Assembly: GCF_000308855.1 (NCBI RefSeq)
Contig: NZ_BAGM01000103.1
Coordinates: 1-53,076, forward strand
Length of the DNA: 53,076 nt
DNA from: Nocardia veterana NBRC 100344
GTDB taxonomy: Bacteria > Actinomycetota > Actinomycetes > Mycobacteriales > Mycobacteriaceae
Direction of reading: 5' to 3'
Numbering within the stretch: the first letter of the stretch is position 1; each line of letters begins with the position of its first letter. The notes beneath the pieces were generated by a model. The model was not told the origin of the DNA. It was given only the letters and a program-made list of their open reading frames with translations, and searched no databases. Below are positions 9,690-18,534 of the stretch, in pieces. A program made the translations under genes and the position numbers.

Positions 9690-10946
9690 ATGGCGATCTC
9701 GGATGTCAAGGAATACGCCCACCTCACCCCCGAGGATGTGGAGGCGATCGGAGCGGAGCTGGATGCGATCCGCCGCGAAATCGAGGCCTCCCGTGGCGAG
9801 AACGACGCCCGCTACATCCGCAACGTGATCCGTCTGCAGCGCGCGCTGGAGATCGGCGGCCGCGCCGTCCTGTTCGCCAGCTTCCTCCCGCCGGCCTGGG
9901 TGGCCGGCACCGCGATGTTGTCGGCCGCCAAGATCATCGAGAACATGGAGATCGGCCACAACGTCATGCACGGGCAGTGGGACTGGATGAACGATCCGGA
10001 GATCCACTCCTCGACCTGGGAATGGGACAACGTCGGCCCGTCCGAGCACTGGAAGATCACGCACAACTACCTGCACCACAAGTACACCAACGTGCTGGGC
10101 ATGGACGACGACATCGGCTACGGCCTGCTGCGGGTGACCCGCGACCAGCGGTGGTCGCCGTTCTACCTCGGCCAGCCGATCTACAACCTGCTGCTGCAGA
10201 TGTTCTTCGAATACGGTGTGGCCATTCAGCATCTGGAACTCGGCAAGGTGGCCAAGAAGAAGTGGCCCGCCGGCTCGCCGGAACGGCTGCAGTTCGAACA
10301 CGACCGCGGGGTGGTGCTGAAGAAGGTCGGCAAGCAGGCCGCCAAGGATTACCTGATCTTCCCGCTTCTGACCGGACCCGCATTCCTGTCGACGCTGACG
10401 GCGAACATCACCGCCAACATCGTCCGCAACGTATGGACCAACGCGGTGATCTTCTGTGGCCATTTCCCGGACGGTGCGGAGAAGTTCACCAAGGGCGATG
10501 TCGAAAACGAAACGCAGGGCGAGTGGTACCTGCGGCAGATGCTGGGCAGCGCCAACATCACCGGCGGCCCGGTCATGCACTTCATGACCGGCAACCTGTC
10601 CCACCAGATCGAACATCACCTGTTCCCGGACCTGCCGAGCAACCGGCTGCGGTCGATCGCGGTGCGGGTGCGCGAGCTGTGCGATAAATACGACCTGCCC
10701 TACACCAGCGGTTCGCTGCCGGTGCAGTACGCGAAGTCGTGGCGCACGATCATCAAGCTGTCGCTGCCCAACAAGTATCTGCGGCGCAGCACCGACGACG
10801 CCCCGGAGACGAAATCCGAGCGGGCCTTCGGCGGGATCGGCACCATCGACCCGGCAACCGGCCGGCGGCGGGGCCTGCGGACCGCGCTGAAGGAAGGTAA
10901 GCGCCGGGTCAGCGAACGGCGCCAAGCGGTCGGTTCGGCCGCCTGA
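9690..10946 (+). CDS. Membrane acyl-CoA/fatty acid desaturase, DesA3-like (copy 2)
   Basis: A 418-residue di-iron desaturase, paralogue of the gene at 8198. Histidine boxes are HNVMH, HNYLHH and QIEHHLFP, and the opening MAISDVKEYAHLTPEDVEAIGAEL matches copy 1 nearly residue for residue. It is slightly closer to the mycobacterial DesA3 pattern (HNYLHHKYTN). It lacks the long coiled C-terminal tail and ends in a short basic segment. Unlike copy 1 it has its own promoter-like region and no ribosome binding site, which suggests separate control. A strong terminator follows 13 bases after the stop. Substrate preference of the two copies cannot be told from sequence. Confidence 0.93.
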   Translation: MAISDVKEYAHLTPEDVEAIGAELDAIRREIEASRGENDARYIRNVIRLQRALEIGGRAVLFASFLPPAWVAGTAMLSAAKIIENMEIGHNVMHGQWDWMNDPEIHSSTWEWDNVGPSEHWKITHNYLHHKYTNVLGMDDDIGYGLLRVTRDQRWSPFYLGQPIYNLLLQMFFEYGVAIQHLELGKVAKKKWPAGSPERLQFEHDRGVVLKKVGKQAAKDYLIFPLLTGPAFLSTLTANITANIVRNVWTNAVIFCGHFPDGAEKFTKGDVENETQGEWYLRQMLGSANITGGPVMHFMTGNLSHQIEHHLFPDLPSNRLRSIAVRVRELCDKYDLPYTSGSLPVQYAKSWRTIIKLSLPNKYLRRSTDDAPETKSERAFGGIGTIDPATGRRRGLRTALKEGKRRVSERRQAVGSAA

Positions 10947-10959
10947 TTCACCCACTGAG

Positions 10960-10996
10960 AAAGGGGCTCCCCGGCTTTGAGCCGGGGAGCCCCTTT
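10960..10996 (+). terminator. Rho-independent-type terminator after desaturase block
   Basis: A perfect 17-bp stem (AAAGGGGCTCCCCGGCT and its complement) with a TTG loop, running into CTTTC. It is the strongest hairpin I found in the window and closes the lipid block. Confidence 0.9.
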
Positions 10997-11032
10997 CGTC
11001 GGTGTGACGGTACGGCCTGATTGACTGAACAC

Positions 11033-11689
11033 GTGTCAACGCCAGAACCCGGCATCTACGACGTGATCCGCCGACGCCGCGATGTGCGCGCCGAATTCAC
11101 CGGCGAACTCGTCGACGATGCCACCCTGCTCCGCATTCTCGACGCCGCCCATCGCGCACCGAGTGTGGGCAACTCGCAGCCGTGGGATTTCGTCGTCGTT
11201 CGCGACGGGCAGACATTGTCGCGGTTCGCCGCCCATGTCGCCGACAAACGCATCGAGTTCCGCAATTCACTGCCGCCGGAACGGGCGCGCACCTTCGAAC
11301 CGATCAAGATCGAAGGAATTACCGAGAGCGGCACCGGCATCGTGGTCACGCACGACGACAGCCGCGGCGGCCCACGGGTGCTGGGGCGCGCGACGGTACC
11401 CGAAACCGGTTTGTACTCAACGGTTCTCGCCATCCAGAACCTCTGGCTGGCGGCGACCTCCGAGGATGTCGGTGTCGGCTGGGTCAGCTTCTACGACGAG
11501 TCGTATCTCCGCGAGCTCATCGAACTACCGGCCGGAATCCGGCCGGTCGCATGGCTCTGCATCGGGCCGGTGCACGAATTCCAGGAGACGCCCGACCTGG
11601 AGCGGTTCGGCTGGCGCGAGCGACGGCCGCTCGCCGAGGCGATCCACTGGGAGCGCTACCGGGCCGATACACCGGTCCGGCCGCGGTAG
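11033..11689 (+). CDS. bluB: 5,6-dimethylbenzimidazole synthase BluB
   Basis: Nitroreductase-fold enzyme that breaks down reduced FMN with oxygen to give 5,6-dimethylbenzimidazole, the lower ligand of cobalamin. The 218-residue protein (from GTG 11033; a TTG at 11021 adds four residues) shows the BluB pattern: YDVIRRRRDVRAEF, AAHRAPSVGNSQPWDFVVV, TGIVVTHDDSRGGPRVLGR, YSTVLAIQNLWLAATSEDVGVGWVSFY and WLCIGPV. The GxGWVSFY segment separates BluB from ordinary nitroreductases. No other cobalamin genes are nearby. It converges with the thiolase gene, with only 9 bases between the stops. I saw no clear ribosome binding site. Confidence 0.9.
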   Translation: MSTPEPGIYDVIRRRRDVRAEFTGELVDDATLLRILDAAHRAPSVGNSQPWDFVVVRDGQTLSRFAAHVADKRIEFRNSLPPERARTFEPIKIEGITESGTGIVVTHDDSRGGPRVLGRATVPETGLYSTVLAIQNLWLAATSEDVGVGWVSFYDESYLRELIELPAGIRPVAWLCIGPVHEFQETPDLERFGWRERRPLAEAIHWERYRADTPVRPR

Positions 11690-11698
11690 CGCCCACCG

Positions 11699-12991
11699 CT
11701 ACACCCGTTCGAGAACCGCCGAAGCGCCGTGCCCGCCCGCGGCACAGATACCGAGGAGCGCGGTGGCCTTCCCGGTCAGCGCGAGTTCGTTCGCCATCGT
11801 GGTCACCATCCGAGCGCCGGTCGCACCGAAGGGGTGTCCGATCGACACCGATCCGCCGTGCACATTGAGGATGGCGGGGTCGATCTCGCCGACGGCACGG
11901 TCGCGATCCAATCGGGACTTGGCCCAGGTGTCGCTGGCCAGTGCGGACACCACTGACAGGGTCTGCGCGGCGAATGCCTCGTGGATGTCGACGAAATCGA
12001 CGTCTGCCAGGGTCATTCCCGCCTTGTCCAGCGCGCGCGGCATCGAGATGGCCGGACCGATGAGGACCTGGTCGGCCGGGTCGACGCTGACGAAACTCCA
12101 GGATCGGAAGGCCGCCAACGGTTTCAGACCCAGCGCGTTCGCCTTCTCCTCGCTCATCAGCAGCACCGCGGCGGCGCCGTCGGTGAGCGGGCTGGCGTTG
12201 CCCGCGGTCACGGTCCCGTCGCGCTGGAAGGCCGGGGCCAGCGTCGCCAATTTCGCCACACTGGTGTTCGCGCGCACGAGGCCGTCGCGGGTGATCTCCG
12301 TCCCGGCATCGGTGCGCACCCGTAGCACCTCACGATCGAAACGGCCGGAGTCGATCGCGGCGGCCGCGCGGTGATGGGATCGGGCGGCGAATTCGTCCTG
12401 GTCGGCGCGGCTGATGCCGTTGATGCGGGCCATCTTCTCCGCCGACTCCCCCATCACCTCGCCGGTGGTGCGCTCGGCGATCCTGGGCCGGCGCGGCAGC
12501 AGATCGGTGAACGGGGCCAGTTGGGCGGCCGCCGACAGATAGTCCTTCGGCTTCGGTTTGCCCAAGGCCAGCGGGGCGGCCGCGTGAACCACCTTCTGCG
12601 GCAGCTTCACCTCGGCATTGCTGGTGGAATCGCTGCCGCCGGCAACCATGATGTCGTATTCACCGCGCTCGATCGCCGCCGCGGCGGCGGTCACCGCCTG
12701 CAGCCCGGACGCACAGGCCCGGGTAACGGTGTAGCCCTCGCAGCCGTGATCCAACCCGAGATCGAGCGCGATTTCGCGAGCCACATTGGGGGCCGCGCTC
12801 GGCAGGATCGCTCCGCCCCACACCATCGCCTGCACCTGATCCTTGGGCAGGCCGGTCCGTTCGAGCAGACCGCCGACCGCGAGCACGCCCAGGGCGATGG
12901 TGTCCATCCGGGTGTAGTCGGTGAAGGCACGCAGGAACGGGGTGCGGGCACCGGCAACGATGACGGCGCGACGAGAACGCTTGGTAGCCAT
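11699..12991 (-). CDS. Acetyl-CoA acetyl/acyltransferase (thiolase, FadI/FadA2-like)
   Basis: Thiolase of 430 residues that condenses or cleaves acyl-CoA and acetyl-CoA. The nucleophile is Cys93 in TVTRACASGLQAV. The other active-site blocks are VDIHEAFAAQ, SIGHPFGATGARM and the C-terminal ICAAGGHGASAVLERV with the second cysteine. The long loop with EVKLPQKVV...PPLLPRRPRIAERTTGEVMGES-type sequence is typical of the FadI branch and of mycobacterial FadA2 (Rv0243). It is not accompanied by a FadJ-like partner here, so it may work in beta-oxidation with a distant multienzyme partner, or in acetoacetyl-CoA synthesis. ATG 12991 is the first start. Identification as a thiolase is certain; the exact substrate is not. 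Confidence 0.92.
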   Translation of the reverse strand: MATKRSRRAVIVAGARTPFLRAFTDYTRMDTIALGVLAVGGLLERTGLPKDQVQAMVWGGAILPSAAPNVAREIALDLGLDHGCEGYTVTRACASGLQAVTAAAAAIERGEYDIMVAGGSDSTSNAEVKLPQKVVHAAAPLALGKPKPKDYLSAAAQLAPFTDLLPRRPRIAERTTGEVMGESAEKMARINGISRADQDEFAARSHHRAAAAIDSGRFDREVLRVRTDAGTEITRDGLVRANTSVAKLATLAPAFQRDGTVTAGNASPLTDGAAAVLLMSEEKANALGLKPLAAFRSWSFVSVDPADQVLIGPAISMPRALDKAGMTLADVDFVDIHEAFAAQTLSVVSALASDTWAKSRLDRDRAVGEIDPAILNVHGGSVSIGHPFGATGARMVTTMANELALTGKATALLGICAAGGHGASAVLERV

Positions 12992-13061
12992 GAACTTACT
13001 CTATGGTCAGGAATATTCTGAGACAAGATGTCACAGAAACATTCCCGGCCGCCGCACAGCG

Positions 13062-13094
13062 AAACGGCCGGGACGGGTCGGGTCCCGGCCGTTT
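13062..13094 (-). terminator. Hairpin downstream of hpf
   Basis: AAACGGCCGGGAC (13062-13074) and GTCCCGGCCGTTT (13082-13094) form a perfect 13-bp stem with a 7-base loop. It lies 15 bases past the hpf stop and upstream of the thiolase gene, so it isolates the two. Confidence 0.8.
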
Positions 13095-13109
13095 CCGTAC
13101 GACACGTGG

Positions 13110-13844
13110 TTACGCCAGCCGGATCAACCCGTAGTCGAAGGCATGGCGACGGTAGACCACCGACGGACGGTCGGTTTCGCGGTCGTGGAAGAGGAAGAAA
13201 TCGTGACCGACGAGCTCCATCTGATAGAGCGCGTCGTCGACCGACATCGGGGTCGCGGAGTGCACCTTCGTGCGCACGATGTGCCCGGGACCGACATATT
13301 CCCCCGCCTCGGATTCGGCGCGTTCGGGCTGTTGCGAACCGTCCGGATTCGCGGTCAGGGAATCGTCGACCAGCGCGGCGGTCGCCTCGGCCACCGAGAC
13401 CGGCGTCTTCTCGCCGTAATGCACCCGGCGGCGATCCTTACTGCGCCGCAATCGGGATTCCAGTTTGGCCACGGCCGACTCCAGCGCGCCGTAGAAGCTG
13501 TCGGCACACGCCTCGGCCCGGACCACGGGGCCTTTACCACGAACGGTGATTTCCACGCGCTGACAGTTCTTGCGCTGGCGGCGGTTTCTTTCGTGGAACA
13601 GCTCGACGTCGAACAGGTAGATCGACGGGTCGAAACGTTCCAGACGGGAGAGTCGGTCCGCGACGTGAATGCGGAAATGATCGGGTACCTCGACGTTACG
13701 TCCCTTGACCACGACGTCCGCATCGGGCGTCCGGGGCACATCCGAGATGGTTTGTTCGGCTCCGTTCAGTTCACTGGAACCCTGCTGGGTGCCCGTACCG
13801 GTCGAGGGATCTGCTTCTTTCACTGAAGGTCGTGAAGTCGTCAC
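13110..13844 (-). CDS. hpf: Long-form ribosome hibernation promoting factor HPF
   Basis: Protein of 244 residues that binds the 30S subunit and, through its C-terminal domain, joins ribosomes into inactive 100S dimers in slow growth. The N-terminal 50 residues are polar and variable. Then comes the S30AE domain (DVVVKGRNVEVPDHFRIHVADRLSRLERFD, CQRVEITVRGKGPVVRAE, AVAKLESRLRRSKDRRRVH), a linker, and the C-terminal dimerisation domain (MSVDDALYQMELVGHDFFLF, VVYRRHAFDYGLIRL). GTG 13844 was chosen over ATG 13880 because GGGAGG sits 6 bases upstream of it. The gene order with comF, lpqB, mtrB and mtrA matches Rv3241c-Rv3246c. A hairpin lies just ahead of the ribosome binding site. Confidence 0.95.
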   Translation of the reverse strand: MTTSRPSVKEADPSTGTGTQQGSSELNGAEQTISDVPRTPDADVVVKGRNVEVPDHFRIHVADRLSRLERFDPSIYLFDVELFHERNRRQRKNCQRVEITVRGKGPVVRAEACADSFYGALESAVAKLESRLRRSKDRRRVHYGEKTPVSVAEATAALVDDSLTANPDGSQQPERAESEAGEYVGPGHIVRTKVHSATPMSVDDALYQMELVGHDFFLFHDRETDRPSVVYRRHAFDYGLIRLA

Positions 13845-13862
13845 GCGTACCTCCCGGATCTG

Positions 13863-13887
13863 GCCGCACAACCGATTCATGTGCGGC
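13863..13887 (-). promoter_or_regulatory. Inverted repeat in hpf leader
   Basis: GCCGCACA (13863-13870) and TGTGCGGC (13880-13887) are perfect 8-bp arms around a 9-base spacer. It lies 7 bases upstream of the GGGAGG ribosome binding site of hpf. It could be an RNA hairpin or a protein binding site; nothing identifies which. Confidence 0.4.
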
Positions 13888-14102
13888 GGGTATCAACCGT
13901 GCCGAGACGGTCCGGGGCTGCGCGGGACCGAGCGGAGGACTTGCGGCCTGCCACCCGTGGCCCACTGTTCACGCCGGAAAGCTCGGCACGAAGTCGTCCG
14001 AGTCGCCACCTCCAAACTCTGGGTTCGGGTGTCAGATCGCTCTGTCAGCAACGCTATTACGCCGACGATCCGTCCGCCACTGTTCACGCAAATTTCTCCG
14101 AC

Positions 14103-14753
14103 TCACGCCGCACAGGTCACCATCACCGCGCGCACGCGCACGCCCGACGCGGCCAGCACCCGCACGGATTCGGCGGCCGTCGCGCCGGTGGTGAGGACAT
14201 CGTCCACCAGGACGACATCGGCGTCCGGCACGGTGCGAAGGGCCGAGTCCGGGCCGATCCGGTGGACGATCCGGCCGGCCAGATTGTCTCGGCGCGCGGC
14301 CACCCCGAGCCCGACCGAATCCCGCACCGCACCGCGCGACCACAACACCGGCGCCAGATGGCAATCGGTCAGCCAACCACCGGCGACGCGGGCCGCGCGG
14401 GCCACCGGATCGCCGCCGCGGCGCCGCGCAGCGACCCGTCGGCTGGGCGCCGGAACCAGGACGAGCGGACGGCCGGGAGCGCGCAGCCGGCCGATTCCGC
14501 GCGCCAATGCCAGGCCCAGCGGTGCGGCCAGATCACGACGTCCCGATTCCTTCGCCGCGACCACCGCTCGGCGCGCCGGGCCCGAATATCCGCTCAACGC
14601 CCAGCACGGCACTCCCGGGTCGGTCCGTGGCCACACCCGCATCGGCGTGGCCGCGAGCACCTCGGCACACCCGGCGCACCAACCGGTTCCGGTCGCACCG
14701 CATCCCCCGCAGTACTGCGGCAGGATCAGATCCAGCAGCATCCGCATCGGCAC
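14103..14753 (-). CDS. comF: ComF-family phosphoribosyltransferase-like protein
   Basis: A 216-residue ComF homologue. The N-terminus carries a four-cysteine zinc knuckle (CGGCGATGTGWCAGC), and the C-terminal half is a phosphoribosyltransferase fold with the PRPP loop DVVLVDDVLTTGAT near residues 180-193. ComF helps internalise single-stranded DNA in naturally competent bacteria, while in actinobacteria the role is not established. It lies between hpf and lpqB as in M. tuberculosis (Rv3242c). ATG 14747 is an alternative start two codons in. The DNA between comF and hpf (about 260 bases) holds only the hpf leader. Confidence 0.88.
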   Translation of the reverse strand: MPMRMLLDLILPQYCGGCGATGTGWCAGCAEVLAATPMRVWPRTDPGVPCWALSGYSGPARRAVVAAKESGRRDLAAPLGLALARGIGRLRAPGRPLVLVPAPSRRVAARRRGGDPVARAARVAGGWLTDCHLAPVLWSRGAVRDSVGLGVAARRDNLAGRIVHRIGPDSALRTVPDADVVLVDDVLTTGATAAESVRVLAASGVRVRAVMVTCAA

Positions 14754-14830
14754 AGTCTGGCTGAGACCACCGACAGATCGCGGCCCACGCCGGTCCGCCG
14801 AACGACGTCACCCCGCCGCCGAAGCTCCGA

Positions 14831-16639
14831 TCACCCCGGCAGAACCGGCACGGTGTTCGCGCCCAGCCCCGGTGTCTCACGCCAGAACCGGTCTGCGGCC
14901 GGACCCGCGGCCTGCAGCTGCATCACGGCACGTGAATCCGCGGCGTAGAGCGTGCCGGGCGCGGCACTGACGGCGCGGACGGGCGGAGTCAGGTTCTGAC
15001 TGGACAGTGGACTCAGTTCCGACCCGTCGATGAACACCGACTCCACCGGGTTCACATCGCCTTCCCGCGCCAGCACGAGGGTGTCGGGAGTGGACCAGTC
15101 GATGGATACCGCCGTGGTACTCAGATCGACGGCAACCGGCTGCGGTGAGATCAGCGAGTACTTACCGTCCGGCTGTTGGACCACCACGGCCGAGTACACC
15201 TTGCCACCGGCGATGATCGCCGCCCGCGTCCCGTCGCGAGACATGCTCAGATCGGTGATGGGCAACCGTGGTACGGGATCGGTGCTGTTCGCCTCACCCA
15301 CCGTCAGCGCCGAACTGTCGACATCCTGCACCGATACGTTGCCGGTGGCGCGGTCGTGCACCACCCGGACCACTCGGGAGCCGTCGACGACCGTCCACAC
15401 CGCGCCGCCGTCGGATGTCCACGACGGACGCGTGAAGCTGTCACCCTGCACCACCGAGAACATCGTGGTGCCGTCGAAATTGCCGAGGACGAGCGTATGT
15501 CTCGGCGCGGGAGGGGGCTGACCGCTGTCGGCGACCGCGGCCACCAATCTCCCGTCCTCGGACAGTCCGACCGACTGCAAATTGTGGACCGAGCCGAAAT
15601 ATCCCGGCGCCGGAACGATCTCTGCCTTGGCCGGATTCACCGTGACCAGTGCGCCGTCCCGCAACGCGTACAGCCGGCTCCGGTCGTTCGGGGAGACGGC
15701 CGGATTGAGCGAGCTGACGTCGTCCAGCGACCAGCCACCGGGATAGCGCTCGTCGAGCGGTTTCCCGTCGGCCAGCAGCACGTACGGTCCCGGAATATCG
15801 GCGCCGGCGAGGGTCAGGACGACCTGGGCGGCCAGCAGCTCCCGGCTGTGCGCATCCAGCCCCGCTGCGCCGGAGAAGTCGATCCGCACGCCGCCCAGAC
15901 CGACACCGACATTGTCGGTGGCGCCGTTGGCCTTGGTGATTCCGTCGCGCACATGAATCGGCTGGGCCAGCACGTTTCGTACCGCCGGCGCCAGCGCCGG
16001 CTGGGCTCCTTCGGACAGCAGCGACAGCAGCCGCTGCGCGAGCTGATCCTTGGTGGTGGAAACCCATCGCAGATCCGGGACCATGGTGGTCCCGGCGAGG
16101 TTGGCGAAATACAACGGATAGCGCCGATACGACTTGTAGAAGGCGGAACTGTCCACCACCACACCCGGCTCCACCTGGCTGATCCGCCAGTCGTCGCCGA
16201 CCTTCGTCATTTCGATTCTGGTCTCGTAGGTGTTGTCCTGCGCCCGAAACGACCCGCCGTCCCTCAGCTCGCCGAGTTTTCGCCCTCGGATGCGATAGGT
16301 CGTGGTGTCGCCCGACCGGGACTCCCGCAGTGTGTCGGGCTTGTCGACGATCACGGTGCGGGTGCTGTCGTCCCAGTCCTGCGCCGCGGCCGCCGTGAGG
16401 TACTGCCGCGCGGTTCGATGGTGATCGGTCGGATCGGCGGTGGCTTCCAGGAAGTCGTGCAGCAGCAGATCGGGATCGCGCCCGGTGGTCGGCGGGTGTG
16501 GGCCGGTCGAGGTCGGCTGCCGGTTCAGCGTGCCCAACGCCTGGGGCGCCGACGAGTCGGGCAGGTTGGCACAGCCGGCGAGGACCAGCACGCAGCTGAA
16601 CAGCGCGCCGAGCAGCGTTGCCAGACGGGTGCGGGTCAT
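14831..16639 (-). CDS. lpqB: Lipoprotein LpqB, MtrAB accessory protein
   Basis: A 602-residue lipoprotein with signal peptide and lipobox VLAGC (Cys about residue 23). Next is a GerMN domain (region with GVRIDFSGAAG and LLAAQVVLTLAG), then a beta-propeller-like C-terminal half (repeats such as GLSEDGRLVAAV, LSMSRDGTRAAIIAGG). In mycobacteria LpqB binds the extracellular part of MtrB and affects MtrA phosphorylation, cell division and envelope integrity. Its start overlaps the mtrB stop by 4 bases (16636-16639), giving translational coupling in the order mtrA-mtrB-lpqB. The identification is certain from sequence and context. Confidence 0.96.
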   Translation of the reverse strand: MTRTRLATLLGALFSCVLVLAGCANLPDSSAPQALGTLNRQPTSTGPHPPTTGRDPDLLLHDFLEATADPTDHHRTARQYLTAAAAQDWDDSTRTVIVDKPDTLRESRSGDTTTYRIRGRKLGELRDGGSFRAQDNTYETRIEMTKVGDDWRISQVEPGVVVDSSAFYKSYRRYPLYFANLAGTTMVPDLRWVSTTKDQLAQRLLSLLSEGAQPALAPAVRNVLAQPIHVRDGITKANGATDNVGVGLGGVRIDFSGAAGLDAHSRELLAAQVVLTLAGADIPGPYVLLADGKPLDERYPGGWSLDDVSSLNPAVSPNDRSRLYALRDGALVTVNPAKAEIVPAPGYFGSVHNLQSVGLSEDGRLVAAVADSGQPPPAPRHTLVLGNFDGTTMFSVVQGDSFTRPSWTSDGGAVWTVVDGSRVVRVVHDRATGNVSVQDVDSSALTVGEANSTDPVPRLPITDLSMSRDGTRAAIIAGGKVYSAVVVQQPDGKYSLISPQPVAVDLSTTAVSIDWSTPDTLVLAREGDVNPVESVFIDGSELSPLSSQNLTPPVRAVSAAPGTLYAADSRAVMQLQAAGPAADRFWRETPGLGANTVPVLPG

Positions 16640-18534
16640 GGGTTGATGTCCTCTTTGTCGGCGGCGGTGTCGTCCGTACCCGGGGACGCGGTGCCACCCG
16701 CGCCTGCGCGGTCGGGCGTGTTCCCGGGCCGTTCGGCGGGCTGCTCCGCATCGGGCCGCGGACCGTCGACCGCATCCGCGCTCCGCCGCGCCTCGGCCGA
16801 TCCTTCCTCCGTGGTGTCGGCCTCGACGGTACCCGGCGAACTCGGGGCGACGGTCGGCCCGTCCGGTCCCGCGGGATCGCCCGGGTCGGCTGGTCCGGCC
16901 GGATCGGCCGGCTCCGGCGGCAGCTCGGCGAGGCGTCGCTTCGGAGGTTCCAGCGACAGCGGGCTCGGTCCGAGTTTGCGACCGCGAACCAACGGCAGCG
17001 TCAAGCGGAAGCTGGCACCGACGCCGGGCTCACCCCACGCCTCCAGCCGGCCGTCGTGCAGATTCGCATCCTCCACGCTGATCGACAGGCCGAGTCCGGT
17101 ACCGCCCGAACGCCGCATCCGAGACGGGTCCGAACGCCAGAACCGGTTGAAGACCAGCTTCTCCTCACCGGGTCGCAGGCCCACGCCCTGGTCACGTACC
17201 ACCATCGCGACGGCATTGGCATCCACATCGCCGCGCATGCGGATCAGCACCGGTTTGCCCTCGCTGTGGTCGATGGCGTTGGCGAGCAGATTGCGCAGCA
17301 CCCGCTCGACGCGACGCGGATCGACCTCCGCGACCAGCGGCTCCTCGGGCAGATCCACCACCAGTTCACAACCGGATTCCTTGGCCAGATGCCGGACCGT
17401 CGATACCGCGGCCCGAGCGCACATCCGCACATCCAGCGATTCGATCTGCAGTTCGGCCACACCGGCGTCGTGACGACTGATCTCGAGCAGATCGTTGAGC
17501 AGGCCCTCGAATCGGTCGAGCTCGGTGACCAGCAGTTCCGCACTGCGGGCCAGCGCCGGATCGAGTTCGTCGCTGGACCCGTGGATCAGATCGGCGGCCA
17601 TGCGCACCGTTGTCAGCGGGGTCCGCAATTCGTGGCTGACATCGGAGGTGAACCGGCGTTGCAGATTGCCGAACTCCTCGAGCTGGGTGATCTGGTTCGA
17701 CAGGCTCTCCGCCATCTCGTTGAACGACATGGCGAGCCTGGCCATATCGTCCTCGCCACGCACGAGCATGCGTTCCTTCAACCGGCCGTCCGCGAAGCGG
17801 CTGGCGATCCGCGCGGCCGACCGGATCGGCAGCACCACCTGCCGCGTCACCAGCGCGGTGATCGCGGCCAGCAGCACCAGCAGGACGACACCGCCGATGA
17901 GCATGGTGCCGCGCATCAGGCTGAGGCTGCGCTGCTCGTTGTTGAGCGGGAAGATCAGGTAGACCTCGAGGGTGGGCACCTCCGAGCTCGGGCTGCCGAT
18001 GATCAGCACCGGGCCGTGATAGCCGTCCGGATCCGTGATCGTCGCGAACTGGTAGCTGACCTGGTTCTGCTGAACGAACCGGCGCAGTTCGGCCGGAACC
18101 TCCAGCAGCGGACCGGCCGTCACCTCCTGCTGTCCGTCACCCACCATGGCCAGGGCGACGTTGTAGGTGCCGGCCCCACCAGAGGACGAGTTGCTGCCAC
18201 CGGAGGACAGCCCGCGCACGGCCTCTTGCAGGCGAACCGCCTGGGTGCTCGAATCGGAGACACCGGTCAACTGCGCTTCGACGGTATTGCGGGCGCGACC
18301 CATCTCCTCAACGGCCGCATTGACTTTCGCGTCCAGGAGGCGGTCGGTGATCTGACTGGTCAGCACGACACCGAGAATCGTGATGACGATCAGCGACAGC
18401 GTGAGCGTGGAGACCACCACGCGCAATTGCAGCGACCGTCGCCACATGTGGCCCAGCGACTCTCCGAGGGATTTGAACCAGGCCACCACAGCTGCCAGCA
18501 ACCGCTCGAGGCGGTTTCTGGAGCCTGCGATCAC
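16636..18534 (-). CDS. mtrB: Sensor histidine kinase MtrB
   Basis: Membrane kinase of the MtrAB system, 632 residues. First transmembrane segment about residues 38-62 (LRVVVSTLTLSLIVITILGV), an extracellular sensor domain to about 200, second segment (MLIGGVVLLVLLAAITAL), HAMP linker, then HisKA with FTSDVSHELRTPLT containing the phosphorylated His and HATPase_c with NLLANAIDHSEG, DQGVGL and GGTGLGLS. After the kinase domain there is an unusually long tail of about 120 residues, rich in Pro, Ala, Gly, Asp and Glu and likely disordered. MtrAB controls septal and wall genes and, in mycobacteria, dnaA-linked replication. The start GTG 18534 overlaps the mtrA stop by 4 bases. Confidence 0.97.
   Translation of the reverse strand: MIAGSRNRLERLLAAVVAWFKSLGESLGHMWRRSLQLRVVVSTLTLSLIVITILGVVLTSQITDRLLDAKVNAAVEEMGRARNTVEAQLTGVSDSSTQAVRLQEAVRGLSSGGSNSSSGGAGTYNVALAMVGDGQQEVTAGPLLEVPAELRRFVQQNQVSYQFATITDPDGYHGPVLIIGSPSSEVPTLEVYLIFPLNNEQRSLSLMRGTMLIGGVVLLVLLAAITALVTRQVVLPIRSAARIASRFADGRLKERMLVRGEDDMARLAMSFNEMAESLSNQITQLEEFGNLQRRFTSDVSHELRTPLTTVRMAADLIHGSSDELDPALARSAELLVTELDRFEGLLNDLLEISRHDAGVAELQIESLDVRMCARAAVSTVRHLAKESGCELVVDLPEEPLVAEVDPRRVERVLRNLLANAIDHSEGKPVLIRMRGDVDANAVAMVVRDQGVGLRPGEEKLVFNRFWRSDPSRMRRSGGTGLGLSISVEDANLHDGRLEAWGEPGVGASFRLTLPLVRGRKLGPSPLSLEPPKRRLAELPPEPADPAGPADPGDPAGPDGPTVAPSSPGTVEADTTEEGSAEARRSADAVDGPRPDAEQPAERPGNTPDRAGAGGTASPGTDDTAADKEDINP

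Noticed and set aside
14123..14948. Alternative frames through comF and the lpqB end
   Set aside because: They are Arg/Pro-rich shadows; ComF has its zinc knuckle and PRPP loop in the chosen frame.
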